The notes: generated by a model not told the origin, from the sequence alone. A stretch of DNA of 33,143 nucleotides from Flavobacteriaceae bacterium (GCA_947457255.1 CANGUZ010000002.1:86431-119573); one strand, 5' to 3'. Positions 1-8,502 are shown, numbered from the stretch's first letter. A program made the numbers and translations.

Positions 1-158
1 TTTACATCAAGATATTCTTCTAAATTCTTTTGAAAGAGATGAACTTGAGGGCCATTAATGTAGGTATTGGTTTCTAAAACCTCCTGAATTGAGCTATTAA
101 CGGCTTCTTTTATATGATCATATTGACTTTTAAGGTCAACCATTTGGATTTTCTTCAT
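1..158 (-). CDS. DegT/DnrJ/EryC1-family aminotransferase, N-terminal part (cut by window edge)
   Basis: Only the first 52 codons are inside the window, read leftward from an ATG at 156-158. The translation begins MKKIQMVDLKSQYDHIK and continues with a stretch containing NTYINGPQV and FQKNLEEYL. This is the typical opening of PLP-dependent DegT/DnrJ/EryC1/StrS sugar aminotransferases, where an 'YINGP' type segment precedes the first core helix. In this family the enzyme transfers an amino group to a keto sugar nucleotide for lipopolysaccharide, capsule or glycan building. The catalytic lysine region lies outside the window and cannot be checked. A second in-frame ATG at 141-143 (MVDLKSQ) is an alternative start. 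The gene is divergent from waaA, another envelope-sugar gene, which fits a role in surface glycan synthesis. Family assignment is fairly sure; the substrate is unknown. Confidence 0.8.
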   Translation of the reverse strand, partial: MKKIQMVDLKSQYDHIKEAVNSSIQEVLETNTYINGPQVHLFQKNLEEYLDV

Positions 159-180
159 CTGCTTATAAATTAAAAACAAG

Positions 181-211
181 CAAAATTACTAATTTTATGA
201 CTGTCAACAAT
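181..211 (-). promoter_or_regulatory. Bacteroidetes-type promoter for the DegT-family gene
   Basis: On the minus strand ATTG (208-211) is followed after exactly 19 bases by TAATTTTG (181-188). This matches the Bacteroidetes consensus TTTG-N19-TAnnTTTG with one mismatch in the -33 box. The start codon lies 23 bases downstream of the -7 box. Confidence 0.55.
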
Positions 212-257
212 AGAAATTCTATAAAGAGATGTATTTTAGCGACACAATTCACGAACT

Positions 258-1508
258 ATGCTTTTTCTATACAATTTATTGATGATTTTTGCTGGATTTG
301 CAATAAAAGTCATCGCCTTATTTAATCCAAAAATAAAACAGTTCGTTACTGGACGAAAAACCGTTTTTGAAACTTTAGCATTAAAAATAAAATCTTCAGA
401 CCAAACAATTTGGTTTCATGCCGCTTCATTGGGCGAATACGAACAAGGATTGCCTGTAGTGGAAAAATTAAAATTAGAATTTCCGAATTATAAATTAGTC
501 TTGACTTTTTTCTCTCCATCTGGTTTTGAAGTGCGTAAAAACAATACCGTTGCCGATGTTACCGTTTATTTACCAATAGACACCAAAGAAAATGCAAAAA
601 AGTTTATACAATTAGTGCATCCTGACTATGTGTTTTTCATAAAGTATGAATATTGGCCCAATTACTTAAATGAGTTAAAAAAACTTCAAATATCTACTTA
701 TTTAATTTCTGGAATTTTTAGAGAAAACCAATTGTTTTTTAAATGGTATGGTGGATTTTACAGAAAAGCTTTAGATGCATTTAATCATTTTTTTGTGCAA
801 AACTCCGGTTCAAAAGAATTGTTAGCGCGATTAGGAAAAACAAATGTTACTGTTTCTGGAGATACTCGATTTGACCGAGTAGTTTCAATTTTAGAAAAAG
901 ACAATCACTTGGATTTTATTTCAGAATTCAAAAATAATACCTTAACAATTGTAGTTGGAAGTTCGTGGCCTAAAGATGAAAATTTGCTGGTAAATTTTAT
1001 AAACTCTTCTAATAATTTAAAATTTATTATTGCTCCACACAACATTAAATCTGAACAAATACAAGATTTAAAAAATGCAATTAGCAGAAAAACAGTTTTG
1101 TTTTCTGAAAAAGAGAATCAAAACCTTTCCGATTATACTGTTTTTATTATTGATACGATTGGAATATTAACCAAAATTTATAGCGAAGCCGATATTGCTT
1201 ATGTTGGTGGCGGTTTCGGAAATCCCGGTGTTCATAATATTTTAGAGCCTGCCACTTTTGGTATTCCTATTGTAATTGGGCCAAATTATTCGCACTTTGC
1301 AGAAGCTACTGCATTAGTGCATCAAGAGGGTTGCATTTCTATTTCAAATCAAAATGAGCTTGAAGATGCATTTAATTTACTAATAAACAACGAAGATGAA
1401 CGACTTGAAAAAGGTAATATTTGTTCGACTTTTGTGCAAATGAATAAAGGTGCTACAGGAAAAATTGTTAAATTCATTCTTAATGAAAACACAAAGAACT
1501 TGCAGTAA
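258..1508 (+). CDS. waaA: 3-deoxy-D-manno-octulosonic acid (Kdo) transferase
   Basis: The 416-residue product is the normal length for WaaA/KdtA, the inner-membrane glycosyltransferase that adds Kdo from CMP-Kdo to the lipid A precursor. A hydrophobic N-terminal anchor (about residues 3-22) is followed by the family signature WFHAASLGEYEQG (52-64), in which Glu60 is the expected catalytic base. The N-terminal Rossmann domain contains the FFSPSGFEV and IKYEYWPN segments. The C-terminal domain carries VVGSSWPKDE, the APHNI segment and YVGGGFGNPGVHNILEPA, the usual nucleotide-sugar binding region with the conserved Glu. The ATG directly precedes the membrane anchor, so the start is secure. The S46 peptidase gene begins 42 bases after the stop with no visible terminator between, so the two may be co-transcribed. 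Confidence 0.93.
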   Translation: MLFLYNLLMIFAGFAIKVIALFNPKIKQFVTGRKTVFETLALKIKSSDQTIWFHAASLGEYEQGLPVVEKLKLEFPNYKLVLTFFSPSGFEVRKNNTVADVTVYLPIDTKENAKKFIQLVHPDYVFFIKYEYWPNYLNELKKLQISTYLISGIFRENQLFFKWYGGFYRKALDAFNHFFVQNSGSKELLARLGKTNVTVSGDTRFDRVVSILEKDNHLDFISEFKNNTLTIVVGSSWPKDENLLVNFINSSNNLKFIIAPHNIKSEQIQDLKNAISRKTVLFSEKENQNLSDYTVFIIDTIGILTKIYSEADIAYVGGGFGNPGVHNILEPATFGIPIVIGPNYSHFAEATALVHQEGCISISNQNELEDAFNLLINNEDERLEKGNICSTFVQMNKGATGKIVKFILNENTKNLQ

Positions 1509-1550
1509 AAAAAATTAAACCCAATTTTTACATTTTATATAATATTAATT

Positions 1551-3692
1551 ATGAGAATCATAAAACTACTTCTTATTTTATTTGTTTTTCAAGTCCAAGC
1601 CCAACAAGGCGGCATGTGGATACCATCTTTATTACAAGGGATGAACGAAAAAGAAATGAAAAAATTAGGCATGAAAATTTCTGCCGAAGATATCTATTCT
1701 GTAAACAACTCTAGTTTAAAAGATGCCGTTCCTCAATTTGACGGTGGCTGTACTGCTGAAATGATATCCGATAAAGGATTGCTATTAACCAATCATCATT
1801 GCGGATTTGATGCCATACAAACACATTCTTCTATAGCACACGATTATTTACAAGATGGTTTTTGGGCTTATAAAATGGAAGACGAATTACCAAACAAAGA
1901 CATGGAAGTAATGTTTGTAGTTCGAATTGAAGACGTAACAACTAAAGTTTTAGAAGGAGTTTTAAACCTTACTGTCGAAACCGAAAAACAAAAGAAAATT
2001 CAAGAAAACATCTCTGCACTAAACAACTCATCACCAAAAGAACTCTGGCAGGAAAATAAAATAAGAACTTTTTTTGACGGAAATCAATACCTTTTATTCG
2101 TTACCGAAACCTATAAAGACATTCGACTAGTAGGAACGCCACCAAGTGCGATTGGCAAATTCGGAAATGACACTGACAATTGGGTTTGGCCACGACACAC
2201 TGGAGATTTTTCGTTGTTTCGAATTTATGCCGATAAAGATAACAAACCAGCACCCTATTCAATAACTAATGTTCCTTACAAACCAAAACATTTCTTCCCA
2301 ATATCTATTTCAGGATTAAAAGAAAATGATTTTACTATGGTTTTAGGGTATCCCGGACGAACTCAAGAATATTTACCTGCAGTAGCTGTAAATCAAATAA
2401 TTGAAACATTGAACCCCGCCAAAATTGAAATTCGTGATGCCGCTTTAAAAGTACAAGATCGTTTTATGAGAAAAGATCAAGCCATCAAAATTCAGTATGC
2501 ATCAAAATATGCTAGCGTTGCCAATTATTGGAAAAAATGGATGGGAGAAAGTAAAGGCTTAAAAAAAGCTAACGCAGTAGCTGCCAAACAAAAATTTGAA
2601 AAAGAATTTCAACAAAAAGTTATAAAAGCTGGAAAGCAAGTAGAATATGGTAATTTACTCGCTGATTTCGAAAAAAATTATACCGCAATAAAAGATTATG
2701 CGTTGGCAAGAGATTATTTTATTGAAGTTGTACTAAGAAATAACGAAACACTACTTGTTGGATATAAATTGTATCAATTAGAGCAAATTCTAAAAAACAA
2801 AGGTGAACAAGCTTTTACCGATAGAAAAAAGAATTTAATTGATGGTATTGGAGATTTCTACAAAGATTATAATGCCGAGGTAGATAAAAATGTTTTTGAA
2901 CAATTGATAGATTTATACGCAAAAAAAACTCCAAAACAGTTTTTACCAATATCATTAAATAATATAGATGCTACAAAACTAACGAACGATATTTTTTCAA
3001 ACTCTAAATTAACTTCCTTGTCTAGTTTTAGAGAATTGTTAGACGGTGATTCTAAAACAGTGGTTAGCAAAATGAACAATGACATAGGATACCTATTAAT
3101 AAAATCATTGTCAGATATTTACACTACTGAAGTAGCTCCAAAGTATGACGAATTAAATTTAAAAAACATAGCATTACAAAGAACTTACATGAAAGCTATT
3201 TTAGAATTAAGTTCAAAATCAGATAGGGTTTTTCCTGATGCTAATAGCACTTTTCGTGTAACTTACGGAAAAATAAAAGGATATAAACCCAATGATGCAG
3301 TTTATTACGAGCCCTTTACTACACTTGATGGCGTGCTAGAGAAATACATTCCCGGCGATTATGAATTTGATGTTCCTAAAAAACTAATCGACTTATATAA
3401 TGCAAAAGACTATGGTATCTATGAAGAAAAAGGCAAAATGCCTGTATGTTTTATTGCAACAAATCATACTACTGGAGGTAACTCAGGAAGTCCCGCTTTA
3501 GATGCAAAAGGCAATCTTATAGGTTTAAATTTTGATAGAGTTTGGGAAGGAACCATGAGCGACATATATTACGACCCTAAAATTTGTAGGAATATTATGG
3601 TAGACATTCGTTATGTATTGTTTATAATTGATAAGTATGCTAATGCAAAAAACTTATTAAATGAACTAAAAATAGTAGGACAAAAAAAATAA
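1551..3692 (+). CDS. S46-family dipeptidyl peptidase, DPP11-like (Asp/Glu-specific)
   Basis: The 713-residue protein has a signal peptide ending near VQAQ (about residue 18) and the two halves of the chymotrypsin-like fold typical of S46 exopeptidases. The catalytic triad is readable: His83 in TNHHCGF, Asp219 in HTGDFSLFR and Ser645 in TGGNSGSPA. The residue 18 positions after the serine sets specificity in the family; here it is Arg663 (NFDRVWEG), equal to Arg673 of Porphyromonas gingivalis DPP11, whereas DPP7 has Gly. That predicts removal of dipeptides with Asp or Glu at P1. The enzyme should act in the periplasm on peptides imported during proteolytic growth. Length and motifs are complete. 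Confidence is high for the family and good, by inference from one residue, for the specificity. Confidence 0.9.
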   Translation: MRIIKLLLILFVFQVQAQQGGMWIPSLLQGMNEKEMKKLGMKISAEDIYSVNNSSLKDAVPQFDGGCTAEMISDKGLLLTNHHCGFDAIQTHSSIAHDYLQDGFWAYKMEDELPNKDMEVMFVVRIEDVTTKVLEGVLNLTVETEKQKKIQENISALNNSSPKELWQENKIRTFFDGNQYLLFVTETYKDIRLVGTPPSAIGKFGNDTDNWVWPRHTGDFSLFRIYADKDNKPAPYSITNVPYKPKHFFPISISGLKENDFTMVLGYPGRTQEYLPAVAVNQIIETLNPAKIEIRDAALKVQDRFMRKDQAIKIQYASKYASVANYWKKWMGESKGLKKANAVAAKQKFEKEFQQKVIKAGKQVEYGNLLADFEKNYTAIKDYALARDYFIEVVLRNNETLLVGYKLYQLEQILKNKGEQAFTDRKKNLIDGIGDFYKDYNAEVDKNVFEQLIDLYAKKTPKQFLPISLNNIDATKLTNDIFSNSKLTSLSSFRELLDGDSKTVVSKMNNDIGYLLIKSLSDIYTTEVAPKYDELNLKNIALQRTYMKAILELSSKSDRVFPDANSTFRVTYGKIKGYKPNDAVYYEPFTTLDGVLEKYIPGDYEFDVPKKLIDLYNAKDYGIYEEKGKMPVCFIATNHTTGGNSGSPALDAKGNLIGLNFDRVWEGTMSDIYYDPKICRNIMVDIRYVLFIIDKYANAKNLLNELKIVGQKK

Positions 3693-3873
3693 TTTACACA
3701 TAAAACCTTATTAATCAAACACATTAAGTATTTTAAATGTTAAAACAAATAAATAAATAAATTTATTTTAACCTTTTATTAACTATGGCATAGTAATTGT
3801 GAAGAAAATGACAGTTGCAATTGATAAAATTGAAAAAAAAATTGAAAAATATTTTTACCTATTAAAAAATTTA

Positions 3874-3881
3874 TATCTTTG
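3874..3881 (+). promoter_or_regulatory. -7 promoter element for the alanine-rich lipoprotein gene
   Basis: TATCTTTG matches the Bacteroidetes -7 consensus TAnnTTTG. A weak -33 box (TTTT, 3852-3855) lies 18 bases upstream. The ATG follows 37 bases downstream. The rest of the gap 3693-3918 is very AT-rich, with a short AAAT-like repeat around 3748-3771, and holds nothing else I can identify. Confidence 0.5.
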
Positions 3882-3918
3882 CATCGAATTAATAATTAAC
3901 CTTTTATAATTAAGTAAG

Positions 3919-4122
3919 ATGAAAAAAGTATTTTTAAGTTTAGCCGTTATTGCTGCATTAACTGTAGTATCTTGTAAACAAGCTGAAGCTCCAGCTGAAG
4001 CTGCTGCTGAAGTAGTTGATTCTGCTGCTGTTGTAGTTGATTCTGCTGCTGCTGTTGTTGACTCTGCTGCTGCTGTAGTTGATTCTGCTGCTGCTCCTGC
4101 TGCTGAAGAAGTAAAAAAATAA
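3919..4122 (+). CDS. Small alanine-rich heptad-repeat lipoprotein
   Basis: A 67-residue protein with a lipoprotein signal peptide: a short basic start (MKK), a hydrophobic stretch and a lipobox TVVSC with the lipidated Cys at position 19. The mature chain is about 49 residues. It has an A/E/P-rich linker, then four tandem copies of the seven-residue unit VVDSAAA (residues 32-59; the first copy ends in V), then PAAEEVKK. At DNA level the unit is 21 bases, positions 4012-4095, rich in GCT and GTT codons. Valine and alanine fall at a and d positions of a heptad, so an alanine-type coiled coil is possible; a flexible spacer is the alternative. The gene has its own promoter and a strong terminator, suggesting a monocistronic, well-expressed envelope lipoprotein. 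I do not recognise a named family. Confidence 0.8.
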   Translation: MKKVFLSLAVIAALTVVSCKQAEAPAEAAAEVVDSAAVVVDSAAAVVDSAAAVVDSAAAPAAEEVKK

Positions 4123-4143
4123 TTAGAGATTTTTCTAAAAATT

Positions 4144-4172
4144 TTAAAACCCCGAAATGCGGGGTTTTTTTT
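4144..4172 (+). terminator. Rho-independent terminator after the lipoprotein gene
   Basis: Stem CCCCG (4150-4154) pairs with CGGGG (4160-4164) around an AAATG loop, extended by AAAA/TTTT and followed by a run of eight T. It lies 27 bases after the stop codon and its tail touches the stop codon of the convergent DUF1508 gene, so it may serve both strands. Confidence 0.85.
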
Positions 4173-4542
4173 ATAATTTACTTTCCAAGAAATCTAGTTG
4201 AGGAAAAATCAAATCGTTTGAGGAGAAATCTAAAACTTCTGAATTTTTAGCATACTTCTGTATTTCTGAAATTCCTTTTTGAAGCAACAATTCAGTAGTA
4301 TACTTTCTACTAGTGGCAAAATGAACTTCTTCTAACATTATTTTGAAATAAAATTTTCCTCCAGCAGTTTTTACTTTTACAAATGTTACCGTTTCAATTT
4401 CGTTTTTAAAATATTCAATTCCTTCTTCACATTCAAACTTTAATTCATATCGAAAACTTGTAAAAATTGCTTTCCCTTTTCTAGAAGTAAAAACAAACTT
4501 ATAATAATCGTCAAATCGCTTACTTATTACAAAAGCTCCCAT
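4171..4542 (-). CDS. DUF1508 (YegP-like) domain protein
   Basis: From the ATG at 4540-4542 the product is 123 residues starting MGAFVISKRFDDYYKF. It carries two copies of the short beta-beta-beta-alpha DUF1508 unit. The first has YYKFVFTSRKGKAIFTS followed by a helix with FECEEGIEYFKN; the second, more diverged, has KFYFKIMLEEVHFATS and a closing helix KGISEIQKYA. The family is widespread, small and cytosolic, and has no established biochemical function. A longer reading from a GTG at 4615-4617 adds 25 residues, but these fall in a spacer that looks like an intergenic repeat, and family members usually begin at MGAFVISKR; an ATG at 4549-4551 is also possible. The 3' end is convergent with the lipoprotein gene and shares its terminator. 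Confidence 0.72.
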   Translation of the reverse strand: MGAFVISKRFDDYYKFVFTSRKGKAIFTSFRYELKFECEEGIEYFKNEIETVTFVKVKTAGGKFYFKIMLEEVHFATSRKYTTELLLQKGISEIQKYAKNSEVLDFSSNDLIFPQLDFLESKL

Positions 4543-4602
4543 AAATTGCATTGTGTTTAAAATAAATATAACAGTCCGTAACTTATACCTATTTTGAAAA
4601 TG

Positions 4603-4718
4603 GTACACGAATGACACGGATTTAAACTGATAAATACTAATTTTATATTATAATCGGCGACCCGAGATCAAAGATCGAACTTGCGAAGCAAAATCCGTCT
4701 AATCTGTGTCATCAGCGA
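4603..4718. repeat. Possible intergenic repeat element with imperfect inverted ends
   Basis: The left end reads ACACGAATGACACGGATTT (about 4604-4622). The right end (about 4690-4718), read on the other strand, gives an imperfect copy containing GATGACACAG and ending GACGGATTT. The ends are therefore inverted relative to one another. The middle contains a small palindrome GATCAAAGATC (4668-4678). No open frame fits. It resembles short intergenic repeats I recall in Bacteroidetes genomes, but copy number cannot be judged from one window. Confidence 0.35.
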
Positions 4719-4736
4719 ACAATTATTGAATTCTTA

Positions 4737-4751
4737 GTCCGCTTAGCGGAC
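4737..4751. other. Short perfect hairpin beside the tRNA terminator
   Basis: GTCCGC, loop TTA, GCGGAC: a six-base-pair stem in the spacer downstream of the tRNA-Leu terminator. It has no T tract directly after it on the minus strand. It may be part of the neighbouring repeat or a 3' end stabiliser. Confidence 0.4.
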
Positions 4752-4754
4752 AGT

Positions 4755-4790
4755 CAAAAAAATAAAAAAGCCTCAAACAAAGTTTGAAGC
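4755..4790 (-). terminator. Rho-independent terminator of the tRNA-Gly/tRNA-Leu unit
   Basis: On the minus strand GCTTCAAAC, loop TTT, GTTTGAGGC (4770-4790) forms a nine-base-pair stem with one G-T wobble. It is followed by TTTTTTATTTTTTT. It starts 8 bases after the tRNA-Leu 3' end. Confidence 0.85.
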
Positions 4791-4797
4791 TTTCTTG

Positions 4798-4883
4798 TAC
4801 TCAGAGCGGGACTTGAACCCGCACGAACATTGCTGTTCACTGGATTTTAAGTCCAGCGTGTCTACCAATTTCACCATCCGAGC
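4798..4883 (-). tRNA. tRNA-Leu (anticodon UAA)
   Basis: An 86-base class II tRNA read on the minus strand. It begins GCTCGGATGGTGAAATTGG. The anticodon arm is CTGGA-CTTAAAA-TCCAG with anticodon TAA. A long variable arm follows, and the T arm contains GGGTTCAAGTCCC. The acceptor stem closes with TCTGAGT and discriminator A; CCA is not encoded. The long variable arm and the UAA anticodon identify leucine. It is 74 bases downstream of tRNA-Gly on the same strand and shares its promoter and terminator. Confidence 0.95.
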
Positions 4884-4957
4884 AATTTACTTATTTAGAA
4901 TACTTAGTTAATTTTTAAAAAATCAATTAAATAATACTATTAGAGTAATATGGTTTG

Positions 4958-5030
4958 AGCGAAAAACGGGGCTCGAACCCGCGACCTCGACCTTGGCAAG
5001 GTCGCGCTCTACCAACTGAGCTATTTTCGC
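4958..5030 (-). tRNA. tRNA-Gly (anticodon GCC)
   Basis: A 73-base tRNA read on the minus strand. It begins GCGAAAATAGCTCAGTTGG and has the anticodon arm CGACC-TTGCCAA-GGTCG with anticodon GCC. The T arm has GGGTTCGAGCCCC and the acceptor stem closes GCGAAAA/TTTTCGC. CCA is not encoded. Confidence 0.95.
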
Positions 5031-5079
5031 ATTTCAATTTTTATAAAGAACTACTAATACCTGTTCCGTATTGCGAGGG

Positions 5080-5110
5080 CAAATTTAATACTTTAATTCA
5101 ATTCTACAAG
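5080..5110 (-). promoter_or_regulatory. Bacteroidetes-type promoter for the tRNA unit
   Basis: On the minus strand CTTG (5107-5110), 19 bases, then TAAATTTG (5080-5087). This fits TTTG-N19-TAnnTTTG with a single mismatch in the -33 box. The tRNA-Gly 5' end lies 49 bases downstream, leaving a short 5' leader for RNase P to remove. Confidence 0.65.
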
Positions 5111-5178
5111 TGTTTTTTATAAAAAAAACAGCACCACTGCTTAACCTTCTGATAACCCATTCTTTACTGGTAAAATGT

Positions 5179-7815
5179 TTATTTCTTGGTGAGCATTCTT
5201 TTAATCTCGTTGAGTTTCATCATCGCCTCAATTGGTGTTAAGGTATTTATGTCTAAATTTAAAATCTCTTCTTTAATTTCTTCTAATAAAGGGTCGTCTA
5301 AATTAAAAAAACTCATTTGCATATGCTGTGCTTGTTCGTCTTTATTCCTCGAGCCCGCTTTTGATGATTTCAAACCGTTTAATGCCTCACTAGAATGGTC
5401 TTTCTCTAATTTTTTTAATAATTTTTGGGCTTTTAATATAACCGTTTGTGGCATTCCCGCCATTTTTGCCACGTGAATCCCAAAACTATGTGCACTTCCT
5501 CCTTTTACTAATTTTCTAACGAACAAAACAGTATCTTTTAATTCTTTTACAGAAACATTATAATTTTGAATTCTAGCTAATGATTCTGACATTTCGTTTA
5601 ACTCATGATAATGAGTCGCAAACAGCGTTTTAGGTTTTGATGGATGTTCATGTAAATATTCAGCAATCGCCCATGCTATTGAAATTCCGTCATAAGTGCT
5701 CGTGCCACGTCCTATTTCATCTAATAACACCAAGCTCCTGTCTGAAATATTGTTCAAAATAGAAGCCGTTTCGTTCATTTCGACCATAAAAGTAGACTCC
5801 CCCATCGAAATATTATCGCTTGCTCCTACACGAGTAAAAATTTTATCTACTACTCCCATTTGCAAACTATCTGCAGGAACAAAACTACCCATTTGTGCAA
5901 GCAAAACTATAAGTGCCGTTTGTCTTAAAATAGCTGACTTACCAGACATATTGGGTCCAGTTATCATTATTAATTGTTGGGCTTCTCTATCTAAAAAAAC
6001 ATCATTTGCAATATAAGGCGTTCCTACCGGAAGCTGTTTCTCAATTACTGGATGACGTCCGTTTTTTATATCTAAATCATACGACTCATCTAACACCGGA
6101 CAAACATATTTGTTTTCAATAGCCAATTGAGCAAACGATGTTAGACAATCCAGTTGAGCAATTAAATTAGCGTTTAGTTGGACAGGTTTTATATATGTTG
6201 CTATCCAAGTAACCAATTGATCAAAAATTTCAGTTTCTAATTTGTAGATTTTTTCTTCGGCTCCTAGAATTTTAGTTTCATACTCTTTTAATTCCTCAGT
6301 AATATACCTTTCGGCATTTACCAATGTTTGCTTGCGTATCCAATCTGCAGGAACTTTGTCTTTATGCGTGTTTCTAACTTCTATATAATAACCAAAAACA
6401 TTATTAAAAGAAATTTTTAAAGATGAAATTCCTGTTTTTTCAGATTCTCGTTTTTCAATTCCTTCTAAATATTCTTTTCCAGAAGTTGATATTGCTCTTA
6501 AATCATCTAATTCGATATTAACGCCTCTAGCAATAGCATTCCCTTTTTGAATTGCAACAGGCGCCTCTTGATTCAAAGTGTTTTTAATTTTTTCGCGCAA
6601 CAAATCACAACTATGCAAGCTATCTCCAATAATTTTTACTGCCTCTTGTGTGCTATTTAAAGCTAAATTTTTAATAGGAATAATAGCATCTAAAGAAGAC
6701 GACAAATTAACAACCTCTCTTGGCGAAACCTTACCTGTTGCTATTTTAGAAATTAACCTTTCTAAATCCGAAATTTGCTTGATTTGATGTTGAATATTTT
6801 TTAAAACTTCTTGATGCTCTTTTAAATAAGAAACAACTTCATGACGGTTTCTTATTTTATTTATATCCTTTAGCGGTAAAGCCAACCAACGTTTCAAAAG
6901 CCTTGCTCCCATTGGAGAAAGCGTTTTATCAATAACATCTAATAAGGTTACAGCATTAGGATTATAACTGTGATACAATTCTAAATTGCGTATCGTAAAA
7001 CGATCCATCCAAACATAAGCATCTTCAGCAATGCGCTGGATGGATGTAATATGTTGCCGTTTATTATGTTGCGTTTCTGACAAATAATACAAAACAGCTC
7101 CTGATGCAATTATTCCTTCAGTAAGTTCTTCAATCCCAAAGCCTTTTAGCGAATTGGTTTGAAAATGATTCATTAACGTTTCTAAAGCGTAATCTTCTTT
7201 ATAAACCCAATCTTCAAGATAAAAATTATGAAAATCTTCACCAAAAACTGATTTAAAATCACTTTTATTCTGTTTAGGAACAAGTACTTCGCTTGGTTGG
7301 AAATTTTGCAATAACTTGTCTATATATTCACTATTTCCCTGAGCAGTTAGAAACTCACCAGTTGAAACATCAAGAAAAGAAATTCCAATTATCTTCTTTC
7401 CAAAATAAATGGAAGCCAAAAAATTATTAGATTTTGATTGCAACACTTCATCATTCATAGAAACCCCAGGAGTAACTAACTCCGTAACGCCTCTCTTGAC
7501 AATAGTTTTAGTCATTTTAGGATCTTCAAGTTGGTCGCAAATAGCTACTCTTAGTCCTGCTTTTACTAATTTTGGTAAATAGGTATTCAAAGAATGGTGA
7601 GGAAAACCGGCCAAAGCAGTCTCGGTTGATGAGCCTGCTCCTCTTTTAGTTAATACAATACCTAAAATTTTAGATGCACGAACCGCATCATCTCCAAAAG
7701 TTTCATAAAAATCTCCAACTCTAAACAACAAACAAGCATCAGGATATTTCCTTTTGATTTCGTTATACTGTTTCATTAATGGAGTTTCTTTAACTTCTTT
7801 TTCTTTAGATACCAA
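5179..7815 (-). CDS. mutS: DNA mismatch repair protein MutS
   Basis: An 878-residue MutS1 protein that recognises mismatches and small loops and recruits MutL. The N-terminal mismatch-binding motif is GDFYETF, with the wedge Phe36 and Glu38. Connector, lever and clamp regions follow. The ATPase domain has Walker A GPNMSGKS near residue 616, then the [12 protein letters not shown] and [14 protein letters not shown] segments and the ATHYHEL signature. The tail ends in the usual dimerisation helices. The reading frame has no ATG before residue 14; a TAA lies just upstream and the only good start is TTG at 7813-7815. The residues before Met14 ([10 protein letters not shown]) resemble the usual N-terminus of flavobacterial MutS, so the TTG start is probably right. 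The gene runs toward the tRNA unit; no terminator is evident. Confidence 0.95.
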   Translation of the reverse strand: MVSKEKEVKETPLMKQYNEIKRKYPDACLLFRVGDFYETFGDDAVRASKILGIVLTKRGAGSSTETALAGFPHHSLNTYLPKLVKAGLRVAICDQLEDPKMTKTIVKRGVTELVTPGVSMNDEVLQSKSNNFLASIYFGKKIIGISFLDVSTGEFLTAQGNSEYIDKLLQNFQPSEVLVPKQNKSDFKSVFGEDFHNFYLEDWVYKEDYALETLMNHFQTNSLKGFGIEELTEGIIASGAVLYYLSETQHNKRQHITSIQRIAEDAYVWMDRFTIRNLELYHSYNPNAVTLLDVIDKTLSPMGARLLKRWLALPLKDINKIRNRHEVVSYLKEHQEVLKNIQHQIKQISDLERLISKIATGKVSPREVVNLSSSLDAIIPIKNLALNSTQEAVKIIGDSLHSCDLLREKIKNTLNQEAPVAIQKGNAIARGVNIELDDLRAISTSGKEYLEGIEKRESEKTGISSLKISFNNVFGYYIEVRNTHKDKVPADWIRKQTLVNAERYITEELKEYETKILGAEEKIYKLETEIFDQLVTWIATYIKPVQLNANLIAQLDCLTSFAQLAIENKYVCPVLDESYDLDIKNGRHPVIEKQLPVGTPYIANDVFLDREAQQLIMITGPNMSGKSAILRQTALIVLLAQMGSFVPADSLQMGVVDKIFTRVGASDNISMGESTFMVEMNETASILNNISDRSLVLLDEIGRGTSTYDGISIAWAIAEYLHEHPSKPKTLFATHYHELNEMSESLARIQNYNVSVKELKDTVLFVRKLVKGGSAHSFGIHVAKMAGMPQTVILKAQKLLKKLEKDHSSEALNGLKSSKAGSRNKDEQAQHMQMSFFNLDDPLLEEIKEEILNLDINTLTPIEAMMKLNEIKRMLTKK

Positions 7816-7941
7816 TTTAATTTATTTAGATTGTCTTAAAAAATGCATCAGCGAATTTAAAAATTTAAAAGGAATAAATCTTGATACTCAAAAAAAAATA
7901 TCTTTTAAGAAAAAATTATAATTAGTTTTAAAAAATTTGTA

Positions 7942-7949
7942 TAGATTTG
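7942..7949 (+). promoter_or_regulatory. -7 promoter element for the DUF1573 gene
   Basis: TAGATTTG fits TAnnTTTG and lies 25 bases before the ATG. No clear -33 box is seen at the expected distance. Confidence 0.4.
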
Positions 7950-7974
7950 TTTTATAATTTTATAACCTATACAA

Positions 7975-8481
7975 ATGAAAAGAATATTCTTACTAGCAAT
8001 GTTAACTGTTTTTAGCATTGCAAATTCTAATGCTCAGCAAGCAAAAAAACCTATTGGGAAGAAAGCGCCAATAACAAAAACTAAAAAAGTTGTTGATGCA
8101 AAAGCCGTTACTGCGATTGGTGCTAAATTAGAAGGAGCTGGAATGCTTTTTGAAAATGAAACCATTGACTATGGAACCATTCCTCATAATGCTGATGGCA
8201 ATAGAGAATTTGTTTTTACAAACAATGGTAGCAAACCATTAATAATTACAAACGCGACTGGATCATGTGGTTGCACTGTTCCTACAACACCTAAAGAGCC
8301 AATTGCTCCTGGAGCAAAAGGTAGAATTGGTGTAAAATATGCTACGGACAGAGTTGGTGCTTTTACTAAAACTGTGACAGTTACTTCAAATGCTGAAGGA
8401 CAAGCTACTAAAACATTAACTATTAAAGGTACCGTTTTAGCTGACGAAAAATCGTCCACAACGCCTACTACAAAAAGCTAA
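7975..8481 (+). CDS. DUF1573 domain exported protein
   Basis: A 168-residue protein with a signal peptide (MKRIFLLAMLTVFSIANSNAQ, cut near residue 21), a lysine-rich linker, and one DUF1573 domain from about residue 60 to 158. The domain is an Ig-like beta sandwich with the family landmarks DYGTIPH, FVFTNNGSKPLIIT and the SCGCTVP cysteine pair. DUF1573 proteins are abundant in Bacteroidetes and located in the periplasm or on the surface; their biochemical role is unknown. The gene is monocistronic, with a promoter element upstream and a clear terminator downstream. The short Thr/Ser/Lys-rich tail has no sorting signal. Confidence 0.85.
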   Translation: MKRIFLLAMLTVFSIANSNAQQAKKPIGKKAPITKTKKVVDAKAVTAIGAKLEGAGMLFENETIDYGTIPHNADGNREFVFTNNGSKPLIITNATGSCGCTVPTTPKEPIAPGAKGRIGVKYATDRVGAFTKTVTVTSNAEGQATKTLTIKGTVLADEKSSTTPTTKS

Positions 8482-8502
8482 TTTATTTTAAAAATATTTA
8501 TC

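Noticed and set aside
3809..3910. A possible 33-codon frame in front of the alanine-rich lipoprotein
   Set aside because: It overlaps the predicted promoter and is mostly Lys, Ile and Leu codons expected from AT-rich DNA.
4543..4617. N-terminal extension of the DUF1508 protein from a GTG start
   Set aside because: The extra 25 residues fall partly in the repeat-like spacer, and the family normally starts at the internal Met.
4748..5030. tRNA pair as an integration attachment site
   Set aside because: No integrase and no repeated tRNA 3' end are seen in the window.
5186..6016. Plus-strand frames opposite mutS
   Set aside because: They are antisense to conserved MutS coding sequence, including its ATPase domain, and have no start signals.
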